Below, in pieces: positions 5,251 through 13,385 of a stretch of 36,375 nt of DNA. The notes under the pieces are model-generated. The model was given only the letters and a program-made list of their open reading frames with translations. It was not told where the DNA came from and ran no database searches. A program made the position numbers and the translations under genes. The DNA comes from a virus: positions 1 to 36,375 of IMG/VR virus record IMGVR_UViG_3300049459_000189. One strand, given 5' to 3'. The first letter of the stretch is position 1. Each line of letters begins with the position of its first letter.

Positions 5251-5397
5251 GGAGATTCCTTTGCGCTGTCATTGAGATTGTCGAATGGAAATAGTAGCGC
5301 ATCTCGGGTCCTTGATCCTATTTAGCAATTTTATTGATGTGGCAATGGTAGGCGTGCTGCATCCGGTTAACAACGTAAGGACCGAAGGGAAATACCT
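5251..5397. promoter_or_regulatory. Divergent intergenic region
   Basis: This 147-bp AT-rich gap separates the leftward zinc-ribbon gene from the rightward CII-like gene. It must contain the leftward gene's promoter and may contain a rightward one. TTGATC near 5309 followed by TATTGA/ATTGAT is the best hexamer pair I can find, and it is weak. Confidence 0.3.
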
Positions 5398-5865
5398 ATG
5401 AGCGATTTTACGAAGGCCTACCAAGGCATGATCAAGGTCCATGGCTGGAACGGTACGGCGGCCACGTTGGATATGAAGCGCGCTTCTCTGGAGGCGCGCG
5501 TGTACGAGCTGAATGGCCACGGCATGCGAGTCCCGCTCGCGATGATGATCCAGGCGTATTCGGGTACGACGCTGTTCGCTGAGGCAGTAGCGGCGGCGTC
5601 TGGCGGCGTATTCATCCAGCTACCGGATGCCGGCCCGCTGGATGGCCACGATCTGATGGCGAAATTTCATGAGCTCTATGCCGAGATCGGTGAGCTGTCG
5701 TCGACATATACCGCCGCGATCGCCGACGGCGAAATCGACAAGCGTGAGCGGGCCGAGCTGGAGCACATCGAGCAGAGCATGCACAAGACCATGGCGGAGC
5801 TGATGGGGACCATGTTCCGTGTCTACTGCCGACCACCGGCTGTACTGCCTGCCACGGCCACCTGA
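5398..5865 (+). CDS. Phage regulatory protein, CII/YmfL-like (CP76 family)
   Basis: 155 residues (MSDFTKAYQGMIKVHGWNGT...) with AAGGGA seven bases upstream. The first ~60 residues hold an atypical HTH (NGTAATLDMKRASLEARVYEL), then a region rich in Ala/Gly. The C-terminal helix pair with AIADGEIDKRERAELEHIEQ is characteristic of the CP76/YmfL group of phage early regulators, in which an ADGxI..xE motif recurs. The gene's place, after the Cro-like gene and before replication genes, matches CII. By family analogy it would activate lysogenic transcription; I see no evidence of its target sites. Confidence 0.75.
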   Translation: MSDFTKAYQGMIKVHGWNGTAATLDMKRASLEARVYELNGHGMRVPLAMMIQAYSGTTLFAEAVAAASGGVFIQLPDAGPLDGHDLMAKFHELYAEIGELSSTYTAAIADGEIDKRERAELEHIEQSMHKTMAELMGTMFRVYCRPPAVLPATAT

Positions 5866-5884
5866 CCAACTGGAGAGCGCACCC

Positions 5885-6121
5885 ATGACCATATTCACAC
5901 CTGGCCCGAACTATCTGATCGACATGCTGCTCGACAAATATCGCCTGAAGAACGATGCGGCCCTGAGCCGGGCCCTGAAAGTTTCACCGGCAGTGATCAG
6001 CAAGGTGCGCAACCTGCGCATGGTGGTCGGACCGACGGTGATCTTACGCATCCATGAGGTATTCGGCACACCTGTGGCCGACCTGCGTGCATGGGGCGGC
6101 CTGGTCGATCCGCGCGCATGA
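5885..6121 (+). CDS. Small XRE-like helix-turn-helix protein
   Basis: 78 residues from the ATG at 5885, supported by GGAGAG eight bases upstream. It contains LIDMLLDKYRLKNDAALSRA, then LKVSPAVISKVRNLRMVVGP, an HTH of the XRE kind, and ends DLRAWGGLVDPRA. This compact HTH family is frequent just upstream of primase genes in temperate phages of Burkholderiales. Upstream in-frame codons overlap the previous gene and are not used. The stop overlaps the next start (ATGA). Confidence 0.75.
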   Translation: MTIFTPGPNYLIDMLLDKYRLKNDAALSRALKVSPAVISKVRNLRMVVGPTVILRIHEVFGTPVADLRAWGGLVDPRA

Positions 6122-6417
6122 GCATCCGCATCCGTGCCAACCCGACCGAGGACCTGGTCAACGAGAGGCATGTCTCCAAGATGCCGCTCGAATGGGCGCG
6201 CTTCAACCAGGCGCGCCGCATCGTGCAGATGGCAAAGAAGGATGCGCGTCTCCAGTTCGTCGCGAATCTGCGCGTCGTAGAAACACCGGAGTACGTGGTT
6301 GCGCTGGAAAAGGAAGTTCGCCGCCAGTGGCCGCTGCGTTTTGAACCTCTCCAAATACCAACCGAATTGATGAACATCATGCAGCAAACAGAATGGGCGT
6401 CGAATGGCAACGCTTGA
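6118..6417 (+). CDS. Small phage early protein, unknown (99 aa)
   Basis: The start at 6118 overlaps the previous stop by four bases. MSIRIRANPTEDLVNERHVSKM... is basic with two helices and ends near the primase-helicase start, overlapping it by 14 bp. Coupling on both sides suggests stoichiometric production with the replication protein. No recognisable domain. Confidence 0.6.
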   Translation: MSIRIRANPTEDLVNERHVSKMPLEWARFNQARRIVQMAKKDARLQFVANLRVVETPEYVVALEKEVRRQWPLRFEPLQIPTELMNIMQQTEWASNGNA

Positions 6418-8947
6418 CCAGGCAATAATTCAGATCGAGTCCAATGGCGCGCCGCTGCCGGACGGACGACTCAAACTAGACGGCAAGTTCCACCGGTACG
6501 GGCCGAAGAGTAAGTACTGGTATAAGGTCCATGAATTCGTTACCAAAACCGGCCAGCAGCTGATCAGCGGCTCCTTTGGCTACTGGCAGGGAGATGAAGA
6601 AAATACCCAGCACATCGCAATGGACTGGACCGATGTAACGGATGAGGATCGCGCCACGGCGGAGGCCAAGCGGCAGCAGATCGAGCTGGCCGAAGCGGCG
6701 AAGAAGGCACAGGCCGCGACGAACGCCGCGAACCGCGCGGTCCAGCAGTGGCGCCAGGCTAGCGCCGAAGGCCAATCTCCTTACGTCGAGCGCAAGCAGA
6801 TCACGGCGCCATCTGTTCGCTATCAGCCCGACGGAACTATGCTGGTGCCGGCGGTGGTGCTGGAGCCGGGCGCTCCGACGCGCATAGTCGGCCTACAGAA
6901 GATTGCCCCGGACGGCGATAAGCGCTTCAACGCCGGCATGGCGATGAAAGGGGCTTGCTGCCCGATCGGCCGCGTCAACGATGGCGACGCCATCCTCTTC
7001 ATCGCGGAGGGCTATGCGACCGCCAGAACGATCGCCATGGCGACCAATGGCGCTATCGGTGGATTCGTCGCGTTCAACGCCGGGAACATCATGGCGGTGG
7101 CGCAGATGGCGCGCCAGCTGCATCCAGACACCCATATCCTGATCTGCGCCGACGACGACTATCAGCTGGAGGCGCGCGCAGCAAAGTGGATGGCCGACAA
7201 ATGGAAGATCGACGGCCAACTGGTGATCGACGGCAAAGAGCATGTGATGCAGGCAGCCGACGGCGAAAAGGTGCGAGTGCTTGCCACCTGGCAGAATGAT
7301 GCGCGCGGCGTGCGGTACATCGCGGTCGATTCGCGCGCCGGGCGCCGCGTACAAACCAGCACGTTTTCTAACGCCGGCGTGGCGCGGGCAACCGAAGCGG
7401 CCCGCGCCGTGGGCAACGCGTCGATCAGCTGCCCACGCTTCGCCGCGCGCGGCGAGAATAAGTGGTCCGACTTCAACGACCTGCACGTCAACGAATCGTT
7501 GGTGGCCGTCGAGGAGCAACTGGCTGTCGCGCTGATGGCGGGATTGGGCCAGTCGAGTACCGATGACGAGGACGCGGTTGCAGCGGTGGCGCCAGCTGCT
7601 GCAGCGCCGGTGGCGCCGAAGGCGAAACCGCGGCGCGCGAAATCAGCTGCCGCAGGGGGCGGGGAGGACGGCCCGCCCGATTGGCCCGGTAACGGCGAGG
7701 GTGTTCCGGCAGGTGATGATGACGACAAGTGGGAGTGGCGCTTGAACCGCAGCGAAAAGGGCAACATCCTGCCCACGCTGTCGAACGTCTATCTGGTGCT
7801 GGAGAATCACCCGCAGTGGAAGGGCGTCATCGCCTACGATGAATTCAGCGGCATCGAGCAAAAGGTTAAGCTGCCCCCATTCCCTAATGCGGAAGTCGGC
7901 CCGTGGGTTGATAAGGACGATCTGCGTTGCACGCTGTGGTTGCAGCAGAAGTACGGCTTTGCGCCTCGGCAGGAAGTGGTGATGGGCGCCGTGATCCTGG
8001 TTGCGGATCTGAACAGGTACCACGTAGTGCGCGACTACCTGGATGCGCTGGCCTGGGACGGCAAGGATCGCCTGCAGCGCTGGCTGATCGACTATCTGGG
8101 CGCCGAAGATACGCCATATAACCGGGCGGTCGCACGCAAGTGGCTGATCGCCGCTGTGGCCCGTATCTACCGGCCCGGCTGCAAGGCCGACAACGTGCTG
8201 ATCCTGGAAGGCGAGCAGGGCTTGAACAAGTCGACGGCGCTCAAGGTGCTGGGCGGCGAGTGGTTCACCGACGCGCCGTTCCGCCTGGGCGACAAGGATT
8301 CCTATATCGTCATCCAGGGAAAGTGGATCGTCGAGCTTGCCGAACTGGATAGCTTCAACAAGGCGGAATCCACCGGCGCGAAACTGTTCTTTGGCCAGTA
8401 TATTGACCGCTTCAGGGCGCCGTATGGGAAGCGTGCGATCGACGTGCCGCGCCAGCAGCTGTTCGCCGGCACCACGAACAGCGACTCGTACTTGAAGGAC
8501 GATACCGGCAACCGGCGCTACTGGCCCGTGAAGGCGCTCAAGATCGATCTGGAGGCGCTGCGCGCCGATCGGGATCAGATATGGGCCGAAGCGGTAGCGG
8601 CATTCCGCGACGGTGCCGAGTGGTGGCCGACGTCGGCGGAGAAGGAAATGTTTGAGGAGCAGCAGGACGAGCGCTACGTCGGCGACGCCTACACCTCGCT
8701 GATCCGCAACTGGCTGGCTGGCCGGTCTCAGACCACAATGACCGAGATCCTTGGTGAATGCCTCAAGCTGGACACTGCCAAGTGGACCAAACCGGAGCAG
8801 CAACGGGTCGGTCGATGCCTGTCGGAGATCGGGTGGAAGCGGCAGAGGTCGAGCAAGACAGTTGAGGGAAAACGGGAGTGGCTGTACAAGCGACCGGAAA
8901 GCGCTGGCGGCGCGCCAGCTGCAGGAGGTGATGATGAGCCGTTCTAA
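6404..8947 (+). CDS. Toprim primase / VapE-type superfamily III helicase
   Basis: 847 residues. The N-terminal ~70 are a phage DNA-binding-like domain (KYWYKVHEFVTKTGQQLISG). Residues ~195-260 form a Toprim primase core with the conserved Glu in IAEGYATA (201-207) and the DxD-like motif in ICADDD (247-252). After an Ala/Pro linker (~390-440), the C-terminal half is a VapE/VirE helicase: Walker A EGEQGLNKST (602-611), Walker B WIVELAELD (641-649), motif C FAGTTN (687-692) and GNRRYWP (702-708), where an Arg finger is expected. It should prime and unwind phage DNA as a single replisome protein. The repeat-rich non-coding region directly downstream is a plausible origin for it. Confidence 0.95.
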   Translation: MATLDQAIIQIESNGAPLPDGRLKLDGKFHRYGPKSKYWYKVHEFVTKTGQQLISGSFGYWQGDEENTQHIAMDWTDVTDEDRATAEAKRQQIELAEAAKKAQAATNAANRAVQQWRQASAEGQSPYVERKQITAPSVRYQPDGTMLVPAVVLEPGAPTRIVGLQKIAPDGDKRFNAGMAMKGACCPIGRVNDGDAILFIAEGYATARTIAMATNGAIGGFVAFNAGNIMAVAQMARQLHPDTHILICADDDYQLEARAAKWMADKWKIDGQLVIDGKEHVMQAADGEKVRVLATWQNDARGVRYIAVDSRAGRRVQTSTFSNAGVARATEAARAVGNASISCPRFAARGENKWSDFNDLHVNESLVAVEEQLAVALMAGLGQSSTDDEDAVAAVAPAAAAPVAPKAKPRRAKSAAAGGGEDGPPDWPGNGEGVPAGDDDDKWEWRLNRSEKGNILPTLSNVYLVLENHPQWKGVIAYDEFSGIEQKVKLPPFPNAEVGPWVDKDDLRCTLWLQQKYGFAPRQEVVMGAVILVADLNRYHVVRDYLDALAWDGKDRLQRWLIDYLGAEDTPYNRAVARKWLIAAVARIYRPGCKADNVLILEGEQGLNKSTALKVLGGEWFTDAPFRLGDKDSYIVIQGKWIVELAELDSFNKAESTGAKLFFGQYIDRFRAPYGKRAIDVPRQQLFAGTTNSDSYLKDDTGNRRYWPVKALKIDLEALRADRDQIWAEAVAAFRDGAEWWPTSAEKEMFEEQQDERYVGDAYTSLIRNWLAGRSQTTMTEILGECLKLDTAKWTKPEQQRVGRCLSEIGWKRQRSSKTVEGKREWLYKRPESAGGAPAAGGDDEPF

Positions 8948-8954
8948 CGCCGTG

Positions 8955-9000
8955 GTCCCAATGTCCCATTTACAAACTGTGCACGTCGGGACATTGGGAC
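8955..9000. repeat. GTCCCAAT repeats, left cluster (facing pair)
   Basis: GTCCCAATGTCCCA (8955-8968) and its reverse complement form GGGACATTGGGAC (8988-9000) face each other across 19 bp. They belong to the same 8-bp unit family as the arrays at 9022 and 9171 and could also fold as a hairpin. Confidence 0.8.
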
Positions 9001-9021
9001 GTGTGACAAGAATGGGCTGGC

Positions 9022-9057
9022 GTCCCGATGTCCCAATGTCCCAATGTCCCAATGTCC
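9022..9057 (+). repeat. Direct array of 8-bp GTCCCAAT units
   Basis: Four and a half head-to-tail 8-bp units: GTCCCGAT once, GTCCCAAT three times, then GTCC. It is a perfect short-period array next to the alternating purine-pyrimidine tract. The period is far too short for CRISPR. Binding sites for an origin-recognition protein, or a fold-back element with the inverted array at 9171-9194, are the main options. Confidence 0.85.
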
Positions 9058-9070
9058 TAACGTGTTTTCT

Positions 9071-9150
9071 TGCGCGTGTGTGCGTGCATGCGTATGCGTG
9101 TGTGTGCATGTGCACGTGGGGCGCGCACATGCGCCCGCGCGCGCACGCAC
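9071..9150. other. Alternating purine-pyrimidine tract (potential Z-DNA)
   Basis: Bases 9071-9118 alternate strictly pyrimidine-purine for 48 bp (TG, CG and CA steps). The alternation resumes at 9121-9134 and 9136-9150. Such tracts favour left-handed Z-DNA under negative supercoiling and melt or nucleate structure. The left part can also pair imperfectly with the right part. No gene is visible on either strand. Confidence 0.75.
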
Positions 9151-9170
9151 CTATCCCCTTATTTCCATTA

Positions 9171-9194
9171 GGACATTGGGACAATAGGACATTG
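9171..9194 (-). repeat. Inverted array of the 8-bp unit
   Basis: Three 8-bp units GGACATTG, GGACAATA, GGACATTG; the reverse complement is the same GTCC-containing unit found at 9022-9057 in the opposite direction. The two arrays bracket the alternating tract symmetrically. Ends 32 bp before the next start codon. Confidence 0.8.
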
Positions 9195-9226
9195 AATAGA
9201 GGTCAGCGTTTCATCAAGGAGGAAGC

Positions 9227-9979
9227 ATGCCAGTCGATGTGAGGGATGCGATCGCCGCATTAACCGCAACCAGTAGCGCTGGTCAAAAGCAGGTCACGTT
9301 CGCCACCAGGGTGGCGCTGACGCGCACCGCGCAGAAGGCGGCGGCGGCCGAGGTGCACGAGATGCGCGACGTGTTCCGCAACCCGACGCCCTACGCGCTG
9401 AACAGCGTGTTCGTTCAGCCTGCCACCAAGACCAGGCTGGAGGCCACCGTCAAGCTGAAGGACGATGCGACCAAGGCCGTGCCTGCGTCCAAGTTCCTGG
9501 CTGCCCAGGTGAGCGGCGGGCAGCGGCAGCTCAAGCGGTTCGAGAAGGCGCTGACCGCCGCCGGCGCCATGCCCGTCGGCTACCGCGCCGTGCCCGGCAA
9601 GGCGGCCAAGCTGGACAGCTACGGCAACATGAGCAGAGGGCAGATCGTGCAGATCCTCGCCTTCTTCCGCGCCTTTCCTGAGATGGGCTACAAGGCCAAC
9701 ATGACGGACAAGGGCAGGGCGCGTCTGGCACGCGGCAACAAGCGTGTGCAGGGCTTCGCCTACTTCGTTGGCCGGCCGGGCGACCGCCTGCCGCTGGGCA
9801 TCTACCAGCGCGTCAGCTTCGTCGGCGGCACGGCCATCAAGCCGGTGATGCTGTTCGTTCGCTCGGCCGTCTACGAGGCCATCTACGACTTCGAATACGT
9901 GGTCGAGCAGACCGTCAAGAACCAGTTCGCCGACGAGTTCGCCAAGGCCTATGTCGAAGCCGTGGGGAGCGCACGATGA
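9227..9979 (+). CDS. Conserved phage protein before terminase, probably virion-associated, unknown
   Basis: 250 residues with an excellent AAGGAGG site. It contains VTFATRVALTRTAQKAAAAEV, FRNPTPYALNSVFVQPATKT and GYRAVPGKAAKLDSYGNMSRGQ, then IVQILAFFRAF. I recall closely similar conserved proteins in Burkholderiales prophages at the replication/packaging boundary, usually left uncharacterised. No enzymatic motif or membrane segment is visible. The composition (basic, alpha/beta, no Cys) and position suggest a structural or assembly part such as a minor head or tail component, but this is inference. Confidence 0.75.
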   Translation: MPVDVRDAIAALTATSSAGQKQVTFATRVALTRTAQKAAAAEVHEMRDVFRNPTPYALNSVFVQPATKTRLEATVKLKDDATKAVPASKFLAAQVSGGQRQLKRFEKALTAAGAMPVGYRAVPGKAAKLDSYGNMSRGQIVQILAFFRAFPEMGYKANMTDKGRARLARGNKRVQGFAYFVGRPGDRLPLGIYQRVSFVGGTAIKPVMLFVRSAVYEAIYDFEYVVEQTVKNQFADEFAKAYVEAVGSAR

Positions 9980-10206
9980 ACTACACCGTCCAGCAGTACG
10001 CCGCTGTCCCATTGCCCCGCCGGCTCGCAGAAAAGTTGCTGCTAGAGCAAGCCATCATTCAACAGGTAATACTTGGATGCAACATAGTGTCGTATGGAAA
10101 TGTTTTGCCAAGGTACTCCCGAGCCCTTCCTGTCAGGGGTAATTCGAACCCTGACGCCGCGCTAGTCACAGGTGCATTCCCAGGGGGTTGTGTTGTCCGG
10201 ACCTGA
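9976..10206 (+). CDS. Doubtful ORF overlapping the pre-terminase gap
   Basis: A 76-residue frame starting with an ATGA overlap onto the previous stop (MNYTVQQYAAVPLPRRLAEK...). Only the first ~20 residues look protein-like. The remainder crosses a less GC-rich segment containing a strong stem-loop and runs 35 bp into the terminase small subunit. It may be a short real coupled gene, or simply a frame across a cos/regulatory region. Confidence 0.3.
   Translation: MNYTVQQYAAVPLPRRLAEKLLLEQAIIQQVILGCNIVSYGNVLPRYSRALPVRGNSNPDAALVTGAFPGGCVVRT
10132..10155. other. Stem-loop in the pre-terminase gap, candidate packaging (cos) region
   Basis: A 7-bp perfect stem, GTCAGGG (10132-10138) with CCCTGAC (10149-10155), and a 10-base loop containing TTCGAA. 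It lies immediately before the terminase small subunit, where cos sits in lambda-type phages that use Nu1/GpA terminases. No T-run follows, so it is not an ordinary terminator. Assignment to cos is positional inference. Confidence 0.35.
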
Positions 10207-10720
10207 CCTGTCACAGCCTATGACACAGGCCGCTTTCGGCGCGCTGGTCGGCGTCAGCCAGCAAGCCGTCGGCAACTTGGTTGGGCGCGGCGTGCTGGAC
10301 ACCAGCGTGCCCGGCCAGCAGCTGCTCCACGCATACTGCTCGCACCTGCGCGAGCAGGCCGCCGGCCGCGCCGCCAACGGCGAACTGGACCTGGCCACCG
10401 AGCGCGCCGGCCTTGCCCGCGAGCAGCGGATCCGCGTGTCGCTGCAGAACGCGGTCACACAAAAGGAGCTGGCGCCGGTGGCGCTGCTCGAGGAGGTGCT
10501 GTCGAAAGCTGGTGCGAAAATCGCAGGCATCCTGGAGGCGATCCCGGGCTCGGTGCGGCGGCGCGTGCCGTCGCTGCCGGCCGAGGAGATTTCGGCCATC
10601 GCCGGTGAGATCGCGCGCGTGCGCAACATCGTGGCGGCCATGTCGCTGGCCGACTTGCGCGACGATGAGGGCGCCGCCGGTGACGACGACGAGATCCAGG
10701 AAGAGGAGATCGATCCGTGA
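10172..10720 (+). CDS. Terminase small subunit, Nu1-like
   Basis: Up to 182 residues from a GTG at 10172; a TTG at 10193 with AGGGGG five bases upstream, or the ATG at 10220, are alternative starts. The protein opens with an HTH (MTQAAFGALVGVSQQAVGNL), as in phage DNA-packaging protein Nu1, which binds cos and recruits the large subunit. The middle is helical (ATERAGLAREQRIRVSLQNA) and includes LLEEVLSKAGAKIAGILEAI. The tail is very acidic (DDDEIQEEEIDP), probably the large-subunit contact. It overlaps the large subunit start by four bases. Confidence 0.85.
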   Translation: MHSQGVVLSGPDLSQPMTQAAFGALVGVSQQAVGNLVGRGVLDTSVPGQQLLHAYCSHLREQAAGRAANGELDLATERAGLAREQRIRVSLQNAVTQKELAPVALLEEVLSKAGAKIAGILEAIPGSVRRRVPSLPAEEISAIAGEIARVRNIVAAMSLADLRDDEGAAGDDDEIQEEEIDP

Positions 10721-12789
10721 GCAACATGTACGAGGTCGTCAACTGGCAGTCGCAGGAACTCGCTTCCACGCTGGCGCGTGGGCTGGGCAGCTTTGGAGTG
10801 CCGCCGCCGATGACGCTGGAGGAGTGGTCGCGCGAGCATTTCTACCTGTCGAAGGAATCGTCGTACGTGGAGCAGGACTGGCGGCCGTGGCCGTTCCAGC
10901 GCGCCATCATGGCCTGCATCAGCAACGACGACATCCGTTTCATCGACTTCATGAAGTCGGCCCGCGTCGGCTACACGAAAATCCTGCTGGCGGCGATCGG
11001 CTACTTCGCCGAGCACAAGCGCCGTAACCAGGCGCTCTGGCAGCCGACCGACGGCGACAACGACGAGTTTGTCAAGACCGAGCTCGATACCATGCTGCGC
11101 GACGTCAAGGTGATGAGCAAGGCGATGCCGGCCCACATGGCGCGCCACAAGGACAACACGCTGGCGCAGAAGAAGTTCCTGGGCTGCCTGCTGCACACGC
11201 GCGGCGGCACTGCTGCGCGCGCGTACCGCAGGATCTCGGTCGACGTCGCCTTCCTGGATGAGCTCGACGCATTCCTGCGCGACATCGAGAAGGAAGGCTC
11301 GCCGGACAAGCTGGCGGCCAAGCGCGTCGAGGGCGCCACGTTCCCCAAGATGGTCACCGGGTCGACCCCGAAACTGTCCGGCTTCTCGCTGATAGAGGAC
11401 CGCTACAACGCCGCCGACGAGCGATTCAAGTACGCGATCCCGTGCCCGAGCTGCGGCATGTTCCATTCCCTCGCTTGGGGAAAGAAAGACGACAGTACGG
11501 GCTTCAAGTGGCTCGCCGGCGATTCGGCTTCGGTCCGGCATTTGTGCCCGAACCCGGAATGCGCGTTGCTGATCACCCAAGCGGAGTACCTTGCCGTGGC
11601 GGAGCTGGGCCGCTGGCAGAATGCCGACGGCAGCATCACCATCGACGGCGCCGGCATTTTCCGCAACGCGGCAGGCGCCGTGATCGCACCGCTCGATCAC
11701 ATCGCCTTCCATGTGTGGACCGCCTATAGCCCTGTCGCCACGTGGGCGAACCTGGTCGAGGAATTCCTGGAGGCGTTCGAGAAGGCGCTGACGGGCGACA
11801 TCACCAAGCTCAAGACGTTCACGAACACCACGCTGGGCCTGCCGTGGGCGCTGGAGATGGAGAAGACCGACGCCGACCAGCTGAAGGATCGCGCCGACCC
11901 GCACGTCTTCGGCACCGTGCCGCGCGGCGGCCTGCTGCTGCTGGCCGGCGGCGACACGCAGGACAACCGGATCGAGATCACTGTTCGGGCCTACGGCCGG
12001 GGCTGTGAAACCTGGCAGGTCGACCACAAAATCTTCTACGGCAATCCGAACGACGACCAGGTATGGCAGGACGTGGCCGAGTACCTGTTCGAGACCGAGT
12101 TCCCGCACGTCGCCGGCACGAAGCTGAAGATCCACGCATGCGCGATCGACACCCAAGGTCACAACACGCAGGCCGTCTACAGCTTCGTCCACGCGCATAC
12201 CGACAAGAAGGTCTTCGCTGTGCGCGGCCGGTCGGGGCGGGAGAAGCACATCAAGGACGGCGTGTCGCTGGTGGACATCGACTGGCGCGGCAAAACCCGC
12301 AAGCGCGGCCTGAAGCTGTGGCAGGTTGGCACGAACCTGGCTAAGGACCTTATCTTCGGCCGCCTCGGCATCGAGCGCTCCGGCCCGGGCTACATGCATT
12401 TCTCAAAGGACGCGACGGATGAATTCTTCAAGCAAATGGCAGGTGAGGCTCGCGTTGAGCGAGCTACCGCCCACGGAAAGGAATCGCGCTGGACGGCGCT
12501 GCGCAAGCGCGTGGAAGCATGGGATTGCACGGTGTACCTCGTATGGCTCGAAACGCACCTGGACTTGGCGAAGAAGACGGCGAAGTTCTGGGACCAGTTG
12601 GAGGCGGAAGTACAGCCCGCCATCGGCGACCTGTTCAGCCAGCCGATGACGATCAGCGAAACTGTCAAGCCTGAGCCGTCGCCTCCTGCAGCTACGGCGC
12701 CGGCCCGGGCGCCAGTACCGCAGCAAGAACAAAGCCGCGGCGGCAATCGATTCGCCTCCGATGACTGGGCGAGCAGGGGGTTCCGATGA
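10717..12789 (+). CDS. Terminase large subunit, GpA family
   Basis: 690 residues, close to lambda gpA (641). The N-terminal packaging ATPase has a variant P-loop, MKSARVGYTK (79-88), and a Walker B, VAFLDELD (177-184). A four-cysteine zinc-binding stretch follows near residues 245-285 (CPSCGMFH and CPNPEC), then the endonuclease domain with NTTLGLPWALEMEK and HACAIDTQGHNTQAV. It would cut concatemers at cos and drive DNA into the prohead. Ends in a Pro/Gln-rich tail. Overlaps the small subunit and the following Mor-like gene by four bases each. Confidence 0.95.
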   Translation: MSNMYEVVNWQSQELASTLARGLGSFGVPPPMTLEEWSREHFYLSKESSYVEQDWRPWPFQRAIMACISNDDIRFIDFMKSARVGYTKILLAAIGYFAEHKRRNQALWQPTDGDNDEFVKTELDTMLRDVKVMSKAMPAHMARHKDNTLAQKKFLGCLLHTRGGTAARAYRRISVDVAFLDELDAFLRDIEKEGSPDKLAAKRVEGATFPKMVTGSTPKLSGFSLIEDRYNAADERFKYAIPCPSCGMFHSLAWGKKDDSTGFKWLAGDSASVRHLCPNPECALLITQAEYLAVAELGRWQNADGSITIDGAGIFRNAAGAVIAPLDHIAFHVWTAYSPVATWANLVEEFLEAFEKALTGDITKLKTFTNTTLGLPWALEMEKTDADQLKDRADPHVFGTVPRGGLLLLAGGDTQDNRIEITVRAYGRGCETWQVDHKIFYGNPNDDQVWQDVAEYLFETEFPHVAGTKLKIHACAIDTQGHNTQAVYSFVHAHTDKKVFAVRGRSGREKHIKDGVSLVDIDWRGKTRKRGLKLWQVGTNLAKDLIFGRLGIERSGPGYMHFSKDATDEFFKQMAGEARVERATAHGKESRWTALRKRVEAWDCTVYLVWLETHLDLAKKTAKFWDQLEAEVQPAIGDLFSQPMTISETVKPEPSPPAATAPARAPVPQQEQSRGGNRFASDDWASRGFR

Positions 12790-13067
12790 TGCAGGACCAG
12801 CGGGGCGACATCGTGAGCGCGATGATCGAGGAGGTGCGGCAGGTCCTCGGCGGCACCATCGTGTCCGCCGAGGCGGAGAAGGCGCTGGAGGAGAAGCTGC
12901 GTCTAGACTGGGGCGGCCAGGCGGTGTATGTCAAGAAAGTCGCGGTCGACGTGGAAGCGCGCGCCCGGGATATCCGCACCCGGTACAACATGGTCAACCG
13001 CCGCGAGCTGCAGGCCTATTGGAACATCAGCCGCGGCCAGTTCTACAAGATTCTGCGCGGCGGATAG
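12786..13067 (+). CDS. Mor-family transcription activator
   Basis: 93 residues; AGGGGG five bases before the ATG, overlapping the terminase stop. The region LRLDWGGQAVYVKKVAVDVE carries the D-x-GG-x-VY motif of Mor/C activators of phage Mu and relatives. The end, IRTRYNMVNRRELQAYWNIS then RGQFYKIL, is the family's HTH (R..I...y....r.EL...y.is...iykI). Mu Mor and C bind dyads next to sigma70 -10 elements and switch on middle and late genes. This one is shorter than Mu Mor (129 aa), lies in the packaging operon, and stands 14 bp before the first of two copies of a dyad element, its likely target. Confidence 0.8.
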   Translation: MMQDQRGDIVSAMIEEVRQVLGGTIVSAEAEKALEEKLRLDWGGQAVYVKKVAVDVEARARDIRTRYNMVNRRELQAYWNISRGQFYKILRGG

Positions 13068-13081
13068 GCGGCGAATCGACA

Positions 13082-13138
13082 GTCTCCATTTTCCCTAGAA
13101 ATGAGACTCGGTGGCCGGTAAGGTGGGGTATCCATATT
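13082..13138 (+). promoter_or_regulatory. Late promoter module, copy 1 (imperfect 29-bp dyad)
   Basis: The 29-bp element at 13082-13110 starts GTCTCCATTTT and ends GAAATGAGACTCG, an interrupted dyad of GTCTC(C)ATT against AATGAGAC. Exactly 39 bp separate it from the ATG at 13150. CATATT (13133-13138) is a possible -10 and AGGAA follows. A second copy lies at 17005-17033 with the same 39-bp offset. Confidence 0.75.
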
Positions 13139-13149
13139 AGGAATGCCCC

Positions 13150-13383
13150 ATGACCACCGCCACCGACATGCTTGCGAAATACCTCACCGCCGAGGTCTCC
13201 ATCCTTGAGGGGAAGGAAGTTTCATTGGGTGACCGCCGCCTGCGGATGGAAGACCTGGACATGGTTGTCGCCGGCCGCAAGGAATGGGAGCAGCGTGTGG
13301 CGCAAGAGGCGGGCACCGGCGCAGGCCAGCCAACCATCGCCGGGGTAGGCTTCATGCTGGCCAACTTCTCGGGCCAGGGCTGA
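13150..13383 (+). CDS. gpW-like head-tail joining protein
   Basis: 77 residues: LAKYLTAEVSILEGKEVSLG followed by a short hairpin and a long helix (MEDLDMVVAGRKEWEQRVAQ), the same helix-hairpin-helix plan as lambda gpW (68 aa), which docks under the portal. It sits between terminase and portal exactly as W does. Start follows AGGAA. Only two bases separate it from the portal gene. The sequence-level match is modest; position adds much of the weight. Confidence 0.8.
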   Translation: MTTATDMLAKYLTAEVSILEGKEVSLGDRRLRMEDLDMVVAGRKEWEQRVAQEAGTGAGQPTIAGVGFMLANFSGQG

Positions 13384-13385
13384 TC

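Noticed and set aside
9022-9194. CRISPR array
   Set aside because: The repeat unit is 8 bp without spacers; no cas genes.
10132-10155. tRNA T-arm or attachment-site remnant
   Set aside because: TTCGAA lies in the loop, but the loop is ten bases rather than seven, and no acceptor, D or anticodon arm can be built.
10162-12399. Leftward 745-residue frame
   Set aside because: Lies opposite the terminase genes, has no start signal or domain; high GC leaves antisense frames open. The same applies to the 513-, 473-, 407-, 398- and 363-residue antisense frames elsewhere.
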